Below are positions 1 through 8,332 of a stretch of DNA of 40,752 bases, piece by piece (position 1 is the stretch's first letter; each line of letters starts with the position of its first letter). Under the pieces are notes generated by a model. It saw nothing but the letters and a program-made list of their open reading frames with translations. It ran no database searches and was not told where the DNA came from. This DNA is from Rhizobium sp. ASV20 (lineage in GTDB: Bacteria > Pseudomonadota > Alphaproteobacteria > Rhizobiales > Rhizobiaceae), in contig NZ_JAELTU010000056.1 of NCBI RefSeq assembly GCF_016429015.1, positions 1 to 40,752 of the forward strand. Direction: 5' to 3'. Made by a program: the position numbers and the translations under genes.

Positions 1-549
1 ATAGCACTGTTGCCGTTCTGGACATCGGCGATCGCTCGCAGCTTCGCATGGACATTGCTGATGCAGCGCGGTGGCCTGATCGAGGCGGCCTTCGCCTGGA
101 TCGGCTTGCCGGGCATGGTGCTGGTTCGCACGTCGACAGGCGTTACGATCGCCATGGCGCAAGTCCTGTTGCCTTACATGATCCTGCCGCTCTACAGCAA
201 TATGCGCGGGATCGACCGGCGGCTGTTGGATGCGGCGGCGTCCATGGGGTCTGCGAGGTGGCGAGCCTTTCTGGACATCTACCTGCCGCTGTCGCTGCCC
301 GGAATGCTGGCGGGTCTGTCTCTCGTGTTTGTTATCTCGCTCGGCTTTTACGTGACCCCGGCAATCCTTGGATCGCCGCAGGAAGCGCTCGTTTCGCAGT
401 TGATCGCAACCCGCGTTGACACATTGCTGGATTTTGGCGGGGCCGGTGCCCTTGCCGTCATCGTCCTGCTCGTCGCCGCAGCCCTGATGACGCTGATTGG
501 CAGGCTGAACGCCCGCCTCGATCTGCAACCCAATATGGCCGGAAAGTGA
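1..549 (+). CDS. Spermidine/putrescine-type ABC transporter permease (PotB-like), 5' truncated
   Basis: Inner-membrane permease subunit of a polyamine- or Fe-type ABC importer. The reading frame is open from base 1, so the N-terminal part lies outside the window and the TTG near base 10 is not a real start. What is left (about 182 residues) holds several hydrophobic segments. It also holds the cytoplasmic EAA-type loop (DAAASMGSARWRAFLDIYLP) that contacts the ATPase, followed by the usual 'LPLSLPGMLAG' helix. The gene is followed after one base by a second permease and then an ATPase, the standard order of a PotBC-A type system. The binding protein is not in the window and should lie upstream. 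The substrate cannot be read from the sequence. Confidence 0.9.
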   Translation: MALLPFWTSAIARSFAWTLLMQRGGLIEAAFAWIGLPGMVLVRTSTGVTIAMAQVLLPYMILPLYSNMRGIDRRLLDAAASMGSARWRAFLDIYLPLSLPGMLAGLSLVFVISLGFYVTPAILGSPQEALVSQLIATRVDTLLDFGGAGALAVIVLLVAAALMTLIGRLNARLDLQPNMAGK

Positions 550-550
550 G

Positions 551-1360
551 GTGAGCGCGATGTCCTTTTTCTCGACGCGCCGCCAAGGCGGACCAGGCCT
601 CTTTCTGGGGTCGATGACCCTGCTCACGGCAATCCTCATCATTCTGCCGATACTCGTCGTGATCCCGGCGAGCTTCACCGCAGGAGAGACATTTCAATTC
701 CCGCCGCGGGAATGGTCCTTGCGATGGTACGAGAACTTCTTTACCTCGCGCATGTGGCTTTCGTCGTTGCTTCAGTCATTGCAGATTGCATCGTTCACTG
801 CCGTTCTCGCAACCGTCCTCGGAGTGAGCGCGGCAATTGGACTGACGCGAATTTCGCGCAAGACGGGAGCGGTGCTCAGGCTCTTCTTCTCACTCCCCTT
901 GACTGTGCCGAGCGTGGTTGTCGGCATCGCCATATATGCGGTGTTTCTAAGATGGCATCTCGCCGGTACTCTATCCGGTCTTGTCCTTGCGCATACGGCG
1001 CTCGCCATTCCATTCGTGATTACAACGGTGGCCGCCAGCCTCACGGGTTATGACAACGCGCTCGATCTTGCGTCGTCCAGCCTGGGCGCCGGAAGTATCA
1101 CGACGCTTTTTCGGATCAAAATCCCGCTGCTTGCGCCCGGCGTCATCTCTGGTTTCCTGTTCGCCTTCGTCAGTTCCTTCGACGAGTTCGTCGTCGCACT
1201 CTTTCTGCAGACGCCGAAGCTCAGGACGCTGCCGGTCCAGATGTATAATTCGATCGCGCTCGATATGGATCCGACCATATCTGCGGCTTCCAGTGTGATC
1301 GTCGTCGCGACGACGATCATTTTCCTGTTCGTCTCGCTCAGAGCCGGCAACAAGTTTTAG
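551..1360 (+). CDS. Spermidine/putrescine-type ABC transporter permease (PotC-like)
   Basis: Second inner-membrane permease (269 aa) of the polyamine-type importer. It has about six hydrophobic helices and an EAA-like loop (DLASSSLGAGSITTLFRIKIP) around residues 173-193. Two starts are possible. GTG at 551 is one base after the previous stop. ATG at 560 lies six bases behind a GAGGTG Shine-Dalgarno and may be the true start, which would remove three residues. It forms a heterodimer with the upstream permease by family analogy and is translationally linked to it. The next gene encodes the ATPase. Confidence 0.92.
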   Translation: MSAMSFFSTRRQGGPGLFLGSMTLLTAILIILPILVVIPASFTAGETFQFPPREWSLRWYENFFTSRMWLSSLLQSLQIASFTAVLATVLGVSAAIGLTRISRKTGAVLRLFFSLPLTVPSVVVGIAIYAVFLRWHLAGTLSGLVLAHTALAIPFVITTVAASLTGYDNALDLASSSLGAGSITTLFRIKIPLLAPGVISGFLFAFVSSFDEFVVALFLQTPKLRTLPVQMYNSIALDMDPTISAASSVIVVATTIIFLFVSLRAGNKF

Positions 1361-1379
1361 AAAAAGCGGTTTCGCAAGA

Positions 1380-2417
1380 ATGATGAAAAAGCACTCGATC
1401 AAGATCTCGAACGCAACCCGCTACTATCCTGGCGCTGCAAAGCCTGCCATCGACGATATATCGCTCGACATCGCGCCGGGTGAGTTCATGACGTTTCTCG
1501 GCCCCAGCGGTTCAGGCAAGACAACGCTGCTGTCCATCATCGCCGGCTTCGTGACACTCAATGCGGGCTCGGTTGAGATCGATGGTCAGGACATTACCAA
1601 TCTCAAGCCGCACAAGCGCGATCTCGGAGTCGTCTTCCAGCAGTATGCGCTTTTTCCTCATATGACGGTATCTCAGAACATTGCCTATCCGCTGCGGCAA
1701 AGGGGCGTTTCCAAGGCGGAAATTGAGACGAAGGTGAGGCACGTTCTCGACCTCGTGCAGCTCGGCGACTTCGCCCATCGATTGCCACGGCAACTTTCGG
1801 GAGGACAACAACAGCGTGTTGCCCTCGCCAGAGCCGTCGTCTACGAGCCCAGAGCTCTGTTGCTCGACGAACCGCTCGGGGCCCTCGACAAGCGCCTGCG
1901 CGACCGCCTGCAGCTGGAGATCGCTCGCATGCACCGTGAGCTGGGAATGACATTCGTCTTCGTGACGCATGATCAGGAGGAAGCGCTTACGCTCTCCGAC
2001 CGTATCGCGGTTTTCAACAATGGGAAGATCGTGCAGGTTGGTACGCCGACTGACCTCTACCAGCGTCCGAGTTCGCTGTTTGTCGCGAGATTCCTGGGGG
2101 AATCCAATGTCATGGCGGGATCGCGGCCGGCAACGAACGTCATCGTCCGTCCCGAGCATATCAAGCTCACACCGCCCACCAGCAAGTGCTCGGAGGACGA
2201 GCGCTCGAAGCCCGCAACGATAACCGATATCGCCTTTGCCGGCGCCCACCTCAAGGTGGGATTGTCATTCTCTGACGGAGAGAGCGGCTCCTCGCTGATC
2301 ACCGCAGGTAACCCGGTGCATTTCCAGCGGGGGGAGGCGGTGCTAGCGGTTTGGAGCCAGGCAAATCAGCATATCGTTGCGAGCGAGAGCTGCGATCCCG
2401 ATTCCGGACAGCACTGA
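1380..2417 (+). CDS. Polyamine-type ABC transporter ATP-binding protein (PotA-like)
   Basis: Cytoplasmic ATPase subunit, 345 aa. Walker A GPSGSGKTT is at residues 41-49, followed by Q-loop VFQQYALFPHM, signature LSGGQQQRVALARA, Walker B ALLLDEPLGALD and the H-loop VTHDQEEAL. A C-terminal TOBE-like regulatory region (about residue 240 on) contains 'IIVRPEHIKL'-type sequence, typical of the PotA/FbpC/MalK group. It lies 19 bases after the second permease and completes an operon of permease-permease-ATPase. ATG at 1380 or 1383 are both possible starts; no strong ribosome-binding site is visible. Confidence 0.94.
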   Translation: MMKKHSIKISNATRYYPGAAKPAIDDISLDIAPGEFMTFLGPSGSGKTTLLSIIAGFVTLNAGSVEIDGQDITNLKPHKRDLGVVFQQYALFPHMTVSQNIAYPLRQRGVSKAEIETKVRHVLDLVQLGDFAHRLPRQLSGGQQQRVALARAVVYEPRALLLDEPLGALDKRLRDRLQLEIARMHRELGMTFVFVTHDQEEALTLSDRIAVFNNGKIVQVGTPTDLYQRPSSLFVARFLGESNVMAGSRPATNVIVRPEHIKLTPPTSKCSEDERSKPATITDIAFAGAHLKVGLSFSDGESGSSLITAGNPVHFQRGEAVLAVWSQANQHIVASESCDPDSGQH

Positions 2418-3137
2418 CATCCCCCGAAGGCCGTATGGACGGTGGCTTCTTATAAAATTCGCAGTTCTCTGGGGGCTAATTGTCGGTGCCGGGCGTCCCA
2501 CGGCAAGCTGTCGAGGAAATCGCAGTGCTGGAGGGCGAAGGCACCGCCGAAGTCCCAGCCGTGTCTTCAGCATGGCTTGGTTGCCCTTGGCGCGACATTC
2601 CTGTTCGCAGCGATAGATAAGGCTTATCCTTCGCGATCGAATTGAGACGATCGAATGCGTTCGCGACAGAGTATCTTTCATCGACTATCTATGTCCTTGC
2701 CAACCACAGAGGCGCTTCGGCTCCACAGCACCACCTTAATCTGATCGGCAGGCCGTTCATTCGCCGGACGCGCTCATTTCGAGCCCATAATCCCCCGTGT
2801 GCGGCTTCGTGGCAGGAAAAGGCTTCAGGTTCGCGGGCATTTGCGAGGCGATATCGCCCCAATCTTGCGACGCTTACTGCCGCGTGGCAACCGGAAATCG
2901 ACGCGCTCTTGCACAGGCTGACTTGGCAGGGCGATGCGGCAGACCAGCGTCGAGCCGTGCGTCCTCTCGAGACCGATCCGATGTAGCTTCCCCGCGTATC
3001 AACGAGATCAGCCGTTTCCGAAGGTCCTTTGAAACTATGCTGCTCTTGTGGCGACCGCTCAATTGAGACGATATCATGCAATGCCGATTGGCGAGTCGCC
3101 AACTTTGCCGATGTGAGTGGTTCTTGATTTGCGGAAG
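2418..3137 (+). other. Intergenic stretch with no supported gene
   Basis: About 720 bases between the polyamine transporter and a possible small membrane protein. The short open frames on both strands have cysteine/arginine-rich, low-complexity translations and no family resemblance, so I do not call a gene. A weak hairpin at 2426-2449 (GAAG/CTTC and CCGT/ACGG arms), followed by TTATAAAATT, could terminate the upstream operon. A 12-base direct repeat occurs near both ends of the stretch (see the repeat entry). Confidence 0.5.
2640..3072. repeat. 12-bp direct repeat AATTGAGACGAT flanking about 410 bp
   Basis: The sequence AATTGAGACGAT is at 2640-2651 and again at 3061-3072, in the same orientation, followed in both cases by a similar tail (CGAATGC versus ATCATGC). 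The segment between has no recognisable gene. The repeat could be a regulator site used twice, or the footprint of an excised or decayed element; nothing else in the sequence decides between these. Confidence 0.45.
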
Positions 3138-3440
3138 ATGCGCCTCCCTTCGTATAGTGCAGTCGCGGTTGTTGGCCCGCTTTTTGCCGGCGTTGCGCTG
3201 AACGCGGTCATACGGCCGCACTTGGCCGAGCGGCTCGGCGGTGTAATGGTACGGACTGGGAGTGGCGTCCGCAGCAGCAATCGCTGGTGGACATTTCATG
3301 ATGCAACACAGGTCGAACATCCGACCTTGACCTGGTTTCTTTCCTGTTCCGACGGCGCGATCAGCATGATCATATTTGGGATGATGGCGCTGCTGCTTCT
3401 CGTGGGCTGGATCATCGGGCACTTCAAGGCACGGCCCTAG
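3138..3440 (+). CDS. Small hypothetical membrane protein
   Basis: An open frame of about 100 residues with two hydrophobic stretches: 'AVAVVGPLFAGVALNAV' near the N-terminus, and 'MIIFGMMALLLLVGWIIG' at the C-terminus followed by a basic tail. That layout suits a small two-helix inner-membrane protein. ATG at 3138 has GCGGAAG just upstream but very close; a GTG at 3117 is an alternative start. I do not recognise the family. The neighbours are unrelated, and the gene stands alone between a transporter operon and a LysR regulator. It could also be a chance frame. Confidence 0.4.
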   Translation: MRLPSYSAVAVVGPLFAGVALNAVIRPHLAERLGGVMVRTGSGVRSSNRWWTFHDATQVEHPTLTWFLSCSDGAISMIIFGMMALLLLVGWIIGHFKARP

Positions 3441-3855
3441 AATACGCCGGAGCCAGTCACGTTGTGATTCAGGTGAGATCGGCCTTCATCTCTTCCGGAT
3501 CAAGCAGGTTTAGATTGTAAGCCGGCTACCAACATGCGCACAGCAGGATTACGGACCGGTCGAAGTGACGGCCATTGACCATCGACGAGCTCTCCGGAAT
3601 GGACATACCGCCACCTCCAGTCAACGCTACTGCACGGTTCACGATAGAGCCTGATTGACGGCTGGCCAGTCTTAGGCTTGCAATTGTCCTTGCGGTCGCT
3701 CATGGCACAACGGAGCCGTTGACCCATGGATGCGATGTGTCTTGTCTCAACCAAGCCGATGACTTGCCGTCCCGGCAGCTATAAAAGCGGATTTGCCGCG
3801 GCAGTTTGAGCCGTCCGTCGCGACATCGTTGATTAGCCATTGGAGGGAGGGGCTG
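3441..3855 (+). other. Leader/intergenic region ahead of the LysR gene
   Basis: About 415 bases without a supported gene. An open frame on the minus strand (3703 down to 3500) gives a 68-residue, tryptophan- and arginine-rich translation with no ribosome-binding site or known family, so it is not called. The region should hold the promoter of the LysR regulator. The strong Shine-Dalgarno GGAGGGAGG at 3842-3850 sets that gene's start. Confidence 0.45.
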
Positions 3856-4770
3856 GTGAATATCAAGCAATTGGAAGTGTTGCGTACGCTTCTTGCGACT
3901 GGCTCCACCATCGCAACAGCAAAGGCCATGGGATTCAGTCAGTCCGGCGTGAGCCGCATGCTGCAGCAACTCGAGAGTGATCTCGCCATCACCCTCTTCG
4001 TTCGCGACAAGGGGCGCTTGATTGCAACGCCGGAGGCGTCGGTTCTCGCACGCGACGCCGAAAATATCCTGCTTGCGGTCGAGCGCATGTCCGGCCATGC
4101 CGAGGATCTGCGCAACGGCGCTTCGGGGCCCGACATCGTTCGCATCGGCCTGCCAAGCAGCATGTGGGAAAATTTCGCGCCGGCGATGCTGATCGACTAT
4201 GCTCGTGATTTTCCCGGAGTCCGGATCGAAACATTCTTCGAAACGACAATGGCCATCACCAAGCTGGTCGAAGAGCGGGTTATCGACCTCGGGTTCCTGA
4301 GGATGGAAGGCGAGATCGGTCCGGGCATCGACATCGAAAAGGTTGCGAGCGGTGAAAGCGTCTGTGTCGTCCCCAGGGGGCATCCGCTGGCCGAGCTCGA
4401 CGAAATCACCGTCAAGGACCTTCGCAACATACCGCTTATTTTGATCGGTCGACAGCGACCGAACCGCATGGTGCTGGATCAGGCCTTTGCGCGTGCGGGG
4501 GTCAAGCAGATGGTCAAGGTCGAGACCCATACAAACAGCTCCGCCTGCTCCTATGTGGCGCACGGGCTCGGTGTCACCATCATCAGCAGCTTCTATGCCA
4601 ATCTCTATCGCCACCTTCCCGTCGTACAGCGTCCCTTCTCGCCGCGTTCGATACAGGCCTTCGGACTGGCCAAAGCTGCCGGTATCCCTCTTTCGATCGC
4701 AGCCCAGGCGTTGAGCGACGCGCTGAAGAGACAGATCCTTTTGTCTCAGAGCACGGATGGCGCCGCCTGA
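3856..4770 (+). CDS. LysR-family transcriptional regulator
   Basis: DNA-binding regulator, 304 aa from GTG 3856. That start was chosen because GGAGGGAGG sits five bases upstream and the translation then begins with the typical LysR N-terminus (MNIKQLEVLRTLL). The winged helix-turn-helix covers about residues 1-60 (SQSGVSRMLQQLESDLAI is the recognition region), and a periplasmic-binding-protein-like effector domain covers about 90-295. It lies 164 bases upstream of the peptide-transport operon on the same strand. By the usual LysR logic it probably controls that operon in response to an imported compound. The sequence does not show the inducer. Confidence 0.93.
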   Translation: MNIKQLEVLRTLLATGSTIATAKAMGFSQSGVSRMLQQLESDLAITLFVRDKGRLIATPEASVLARDAENILLAVERMSGHAEDLRNGASGPDIVRIGLPSSMWENFAPAMLIDYARDFPGVRIETFFETTMAITKLVEERVIDLGFLRMEGEIGPGIDIEKVASGESVCVVPRGHPLAELDEITVKDLRNIPLILIGRQRPNRMVLDQAFARAGVKQMVKVETHTNSSACSYVAHGLGVTIISSFYANLYRHLPVVQRPFSPRSIQAFGLAKAAGIPLSIAAQALSDALKRQILLSQSTDGAA

Positions 4771-4816
4771 GGCACATGCCGATGTCCGACAGTTGACGCG
4801 GAGATCGCGGCGGACT

Positions 4817-4845
4817 CTGCATAAACCTATGACAAAACTGCATAA
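4817..4845 (+). promoter_or_regulatory. Direct repeat CTGCATAA (21-bp period) upstream of the peptide-transport operon
   Basis: CTGCATAA occurs at 4817-4824 and 4838-4845, exactly 21 bp apart, i.e. two helical turns, which places both copies on the same face of DNA. The pair lies in the short gap between the LysR gene and the first permease gene. A tandem site of this spacing suits a dimer or tetramer of a regulator such as the adjacent LysR protein. That link is inference. Confidence 0.35.
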
Positions 4846-4934
4846 TATTGCGTATCTTTTCACAGTCCGTCATAGTCATGAGCAATGAAATCGATGGTGG
4901 CCGAAGAAAAGCGACCTCCAATCGTGGGGACAGA

Positions 4935-5879
4935 ATGCTGAGATTTATCCTAGGCCGTCTATTGATGGCGCTTCCGACGATCGCCCTGGTGGCGGTGGCC
5001 GTCTTTGCGCTGATCCGCTTCATTCCCGGTGATCCCGCCGCGCTCATGCTCGGCGACATGGCGCAGCCCGACCAGATCGCCGCAATGCGTATTGAGCTCG
5101 GTCTCGACAAGCCGATGCCCCAGCAATTCATCATCTGGGCCGGCAATGCGCTGCATGGCGATTTCGGCAAGTCGATCGTCAATGGCGAAGCCGTGCTGCC
5201 GCTTGTCGCATCGCGTTTTCTCGTCAGCGCCGAGATTGTCGTTGTCGCCGTCTTCTTGGCGAGCCTTATCGCCGTACCGGCAGGCCTCATAGCGGCGTGG
5301 CGGCAAAACAGCTGGGCCGACCTGGCTCTGGTCGGAACGGCGACCGTGCTGCTTTCCATTCCCACTTTCTGGCTGGGCCTGCTGCTGCTGCTCTTCTTCG
5401 GCCTCAAGCTCGGCTGGTTGCCGGTCCTCGGTTACGTCTCGATCGGTGACAATGTCGTCGGTGGCTTGCTCTATCTCGCCTTACCGATCATGACGCTTGT
5501 TATCCATGAGATGGGCGTGCTGATCCGCATGGCTCGCGCCTCGACATTGGAGGTGCTGCGCCTCGACTACATCACGCACGCGCGGGCCAAGGGACTGTCC
5601 GAGAGCGCAGTCCTTTGGCGCCATGCCTTCAAGAATGCCTTCGGTCCGACATGGACCATGATCGGCCTCATCCTCGGCAATCTGCTCGGCGGCATTGCCG
5701 TGATCGAAACGGTCTTCACCATACCTGGCCTTGGCCGGTTGATGGTCGACAGCATTTTCGCGCGCGACTATCCGGTAATTCAGGGCTGCCTGCTGTTCGT
5801 TGCGCTGTCCTATGTCCTCGTCAACGTCGTCGTCGACCTTCTCTATCCCATCTTTGATCCGCGCGTGGTTGCCGAATGA
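4935..5879 (+). CDS. Dipeptide/oligopeptide-type ABC transporter permease (DppB-like)
   Basis: Inner-membrane permease, 314 aa. I start it at ATG 4935, where the sequence begins with the characteristic DppB N-terminus (MLRFILGRLLMALPTIALV) and a GGGGA sits a few bases upstream. The open frame further upstream is not protein-like. It shows the family landmarks 'RFIPGDPA', 'LGLDKPMPQQF' and the EAA loop 'DYITHARAKGLSESAVLWRHAFKNA' in the C-terminal half, split here by position rather than quoted whole. Its last four bases (ATGA) overlap the next gene, so the two permeases are translationally coupled. Confidence 0.95.
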   Translation: MLRFILGRLLMALPTIALVAVAVFALIRFIPGDPAALMLGDMAQPDQIAAMRIELGLDKPMPQQFIIWAGNALHGDFGKSIVNGEAVLPLVASRFLVSAEIVVVAVFLASLIAVPAGLIAAWRQNSWADLALVGTATVLLSIPTFWLGLLLLLFFGLKLGWLPVLGYVSIGDNVVGGLLYLALPIMTLVIHEMGVLIRMARASTLEVLRLDYITHARAKGLSESAVLWRHAFKNAFGPTWTMIGLILGNLLGGIAVIETVFTIPGLGRLMVDSIFARDYPVIQGCLLFVALSYVLVNVVVDLLYPIFDPRVVAE

Positions 5880-6694
5880 AGACCCTTACTCTCAACGGCC
5901 TTTTTGGCGGCATCCTCGTCGCGATCCTGCTGATCACCGCTGCGGTCGGATTGTTCTGGACGCCGTTCGATCCCACGAAGCTCTCCTTCACGGCACGGCT
6001 TGCCGCACCGAGCGTGGTCCATCCCCTGGGAACCGACGAGTTCGGCCGTGACGTGCTGAGCCGCCTGATGGTCGGGGCACGGGCAAGCGTCTGGATTGGC
6101 GCATTGACTGTTGTCCTGGCAACGGTCTTCGGCACGCTGATCGGTCTTGTCAGCGGCTATGCCCGCGGCTGGGTCGACGGCGTTGTCATGGCGATCAACA
6201 ATGCGCTGCTTGCCTTTCCGGGCATTCTTCTGGCGCTCGGTCTGCTCGCAGTCTTCGGAGCCAATCAATATGGCATCATTTTTGCGCTCGGCATTGCCTA
6301 TACGCCATCAATGGCGCGTGTCGTCCGTGGTGCCGTCCTTTCACTGCGTGAGCGCGAATTTATCGAAGCCTCGCGAGTGATGGGTAATGGCGAGCTCTAC
6401 ACGATGTTCCGCCACGTCCTGCCGAATTGCCTGGCGCCGATCACCGTACTGGCAACCTCCATGTTCGGATGGGCCATTCTGTCCGAAAGCGCGCTGTCCT
6501 TTCTTGGCCTCGGCGTACCGCCGCCGGCCCCGACCTGGGGCAACATGCTGGCAGCCGGCCGGCCCCTTGTTCAGCAGGCCGTCTGGCTTGGCATTTTTCC
6601 CGGCCTCTGCATCGCATTGACGCTGCTCGGCATCAATCTCCTGGGTGATGCCCTGCGCGACAGGCTCGATCCGCGCATGAGAGGTCTGAAATGA
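5876..6694 (+). CDS. Dipeptide/oligopeptide-type ABC transporter permease (DppC-like)
   Basis: Second permease of the peptide-type importer, 272 aa. Typical DppC features are the 'HPLGTDEFGRDVLSRLM' region after the first helix (about residues 50-65), the EAA loop with 'EASRVMGNGELYTMFRHVLP', and the C-terminal 'LRDRLDPRMR' end. The start overlaps the DppB stop by four bases. The stop overlaps the start of the ATPase gene by four bases. The chain of overlaps indicates one transcript with coupled translation of the transporter core. Confidence 0.95.
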   Translation: MKTLTLNGLFGGILVAILLITAAVGLFWTPFDPTKLSFTARLAAPSVVHPLGTDEFGRDVLSRLMVGARASVWIGALTVVLATVFGTLIGLVSGYARGWVDGVVMAINNALLAFPGILLALGLLAVFGANQYGIIFALGIAYTPSMARVVRGAVLSLREREFIEASRVMGNGELYTMFRHVLPNCLAPITVLATSMFGWAILSESALSFLGLGVPPPAPTWGNMLAAGRPLVQQAVWLGIFPGLCIALTLLGINLLGDALRDRLDPRMRGLK

Positions 6695-8331
6695 CATCTG
6701 AAACGACAACAGGCGCGCTTCTCAGCGTCCGCAACCTCTCACTCGAGGTTGCAAGATCAGGCCAGAAGGTCGTCAAGGATGTTAGTTTCGACATCGCGGC
6801 CGGTGAAATCTTCGGCATTGTCGGTGAGAGTGGCTCCGGCAAGACGCTTGCGACCCGTGCGTTGATATCGCTTTTGCCACAGGCAATCGCGATTGCCGGC
6901 GGTTCCGTGACCTACAAGGGGCGCGACGTTCGGGCGATGAAAAGCCGGGAGCTTCGCGCACTGCGCGGCGCGCAGATCGGGGTCGTCTTCCAGGAGCCCA
7001 TGACATCGCTCAATCCATCGATGACGATTGGCCGGCAGCTGGAGGAGGGGCTCATTCTCCACGGGAAGCTCTCGCCCGACGAGCGTCGCACACGCATTCT
7101 CGACATGCTGAAGCGCGTCGGGATCCGCGATCCGGAAGGGGCGTTGACCTCCTATCCGCATGAATTTTCCGGCGGCATGCGCCAACGCATCATGCTCGCC
7201 TCCGTCATGCTGTTGAAGCCTGCGCTTCTGATCGCCGATGAGCCGACCACGGCACTCGACGCCGTCATCCAGCGCGATGTGATGGAATTGATGGTCGAGC
7301 TCACTCGGGCCGAAGGAACAGCAGTTCTGCTGATCAGCCACGACCTGCCCATGGTGGCGCGCTACACGAGCCACATCGTGGTGATGGAAAAGGGCACGGT
7401 CGTCGAGCAGGGACGCACGGAGGATCTTCTCGACGCGCCAAAGCATGTCTATACGAAGAAGCTCTTGTCCTCGCTGCCTTTTAGGACCGAGACACGGCGT
7501 ATCGACACATCGCGGGCACCGATGGTGTCCGCACGCAATATCGTTGTGGACTATGCCGGCCGCAAATCGCTGATGAAGAGGGGCAAGCCGAAGCGTGCGC
7601 TGCACGGCGTCAGCGTCGATATCCATGAGGGTGAAGTAGTCGCACTTGTCGGCGGATCAGGGTCTGGCAAGACGACGCTTGGCCGGACGATTGCCGGTCT
7701 CGTCAAGGAAAGCGGCGGCGAGATCCTGTTTCAAGGCCGGTCGCGGGAGAAGGATTGGCGTGATTATCGCCTGAACTGTCAGATGGTTTTCCAGGATCCC
7801 TATTCATCGCTGGATCCGCGGATGACGATCCTGGCGCTTGTCGAAGAGGCACTCCGGCTCGTGCCGGACCTCGAAAGCGACGCCAAGCGAAAGCGGGCGC
7901 TGGACACGCTGGAGGAGGTCGGACTTGGCGGCGACCATGCGAGCCGCTATCCGCACGAAATGTCTGGCGGCCAGCGTCAACGCGTTGCAATCGCGCGAGC
8001 CATTGCCAGACGACCGCGCTTTCTGATCGCCGACGAGCCGGTGTCGGCGCTCGATGTGACGGTCAGGGCCCAGGTGCTCGATCTCTTCTCCAACCTGCAG
8101 AAGCGCTACGGTTTCTCATGCCTGTTCATCAGCCACGACCTTGGCGTTGTCGAACAGGTTGCCGACCGTGTCGTCGTCATGCAGGACGGGCGGATCATCG
8201 AAGAGGGCGACCGCGATACGATTTTCGATCATCCGAAGGAGGCCTATACGCGCCGGCTCCTTTCGGCCATTCCCGCCCTCGACCAGAATGACAAGGGTGG
8301 CGTGACACTCAAATGGCGCCTGGAGAATTGA
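6691..8331 (+). CDS. Fused dual-ATPase subunit of peptide-type ABC transporter (DppD-DppF fusion)
   Basis: A single 546-residue protein with two complete ATP-binding domains, which replaces the separate DppD and DppF proteins. The N-terminal domain has Walker A GESGSGKT (about residue 45), Q-loop FQEPMTSLNPS, signature FSGGMRQRI and Walker B LLIADEPTTALD. The C-terminal domain repeats these with GGSGSGKTT (about residue 320), FQDPYSSLDPR, MSGGQRQRV and FLIADEPVSALD. Both H-loops (ISHDL) are present. Both sites look catalytically intact. The gene is coupled to DppC at its start and is followed two bases later by the serine hydrolase gene. Confidence 0.95.
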   Translation: MTSETTTGALLSVRNLSLEVARSGQKVVKDVSFDIAAGEIFGIVGESGSGKTLATRALISLLPQAIAIAGGSVTYKGRDVRAMKSRELRALRGAQIGVVFQEPMTSLNPSMTIGRQLEEGLILHGKLSPDERRTRILDMLKRVGIRDPEGALTSYPHEFSGGMRQRIMLASVMLLKPALLIADEPTTALDAVIQRDVMELMVELTRAEGTAVLLISHDLPMVARYTSHIVVMEKGTVVEQGRTEDLLDAPKHVYTKKLLSSLPFRTETRRIDTSRAPMVSARNIVVDYAGRKSLMKRGKPKRALHGVSVDIHEGEVVALVGGSGSGKTTLGRTIAGLVKESGGEILFQGRSREKDWRDYRLNCQMVFQDPYSSLDPRMTILALVEEALRLVPDLESDAKRKRALDTLEEVGLGGDHASRYPHEMSGGQRQRVAIARAIARRPRFLIADEPVSALDVTVRAQVLDLFSNLQKRYGFSCLFISHDLGVVEQVADRVVVMQDGRIIEEGDRDTIFDHPKEAYTRRLLSAIPALDQNDKGGVTLKWRLEN

Positions 8332-8332
8332 T

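Noticed and set aside
1..2417. First transporter as part of the apiose system
   Set aside because: It is of the polyamine/Fe type, lies more than 19 kb away on the other strand and has no copy of the TGGTAT(G/A)ATGAG operator.
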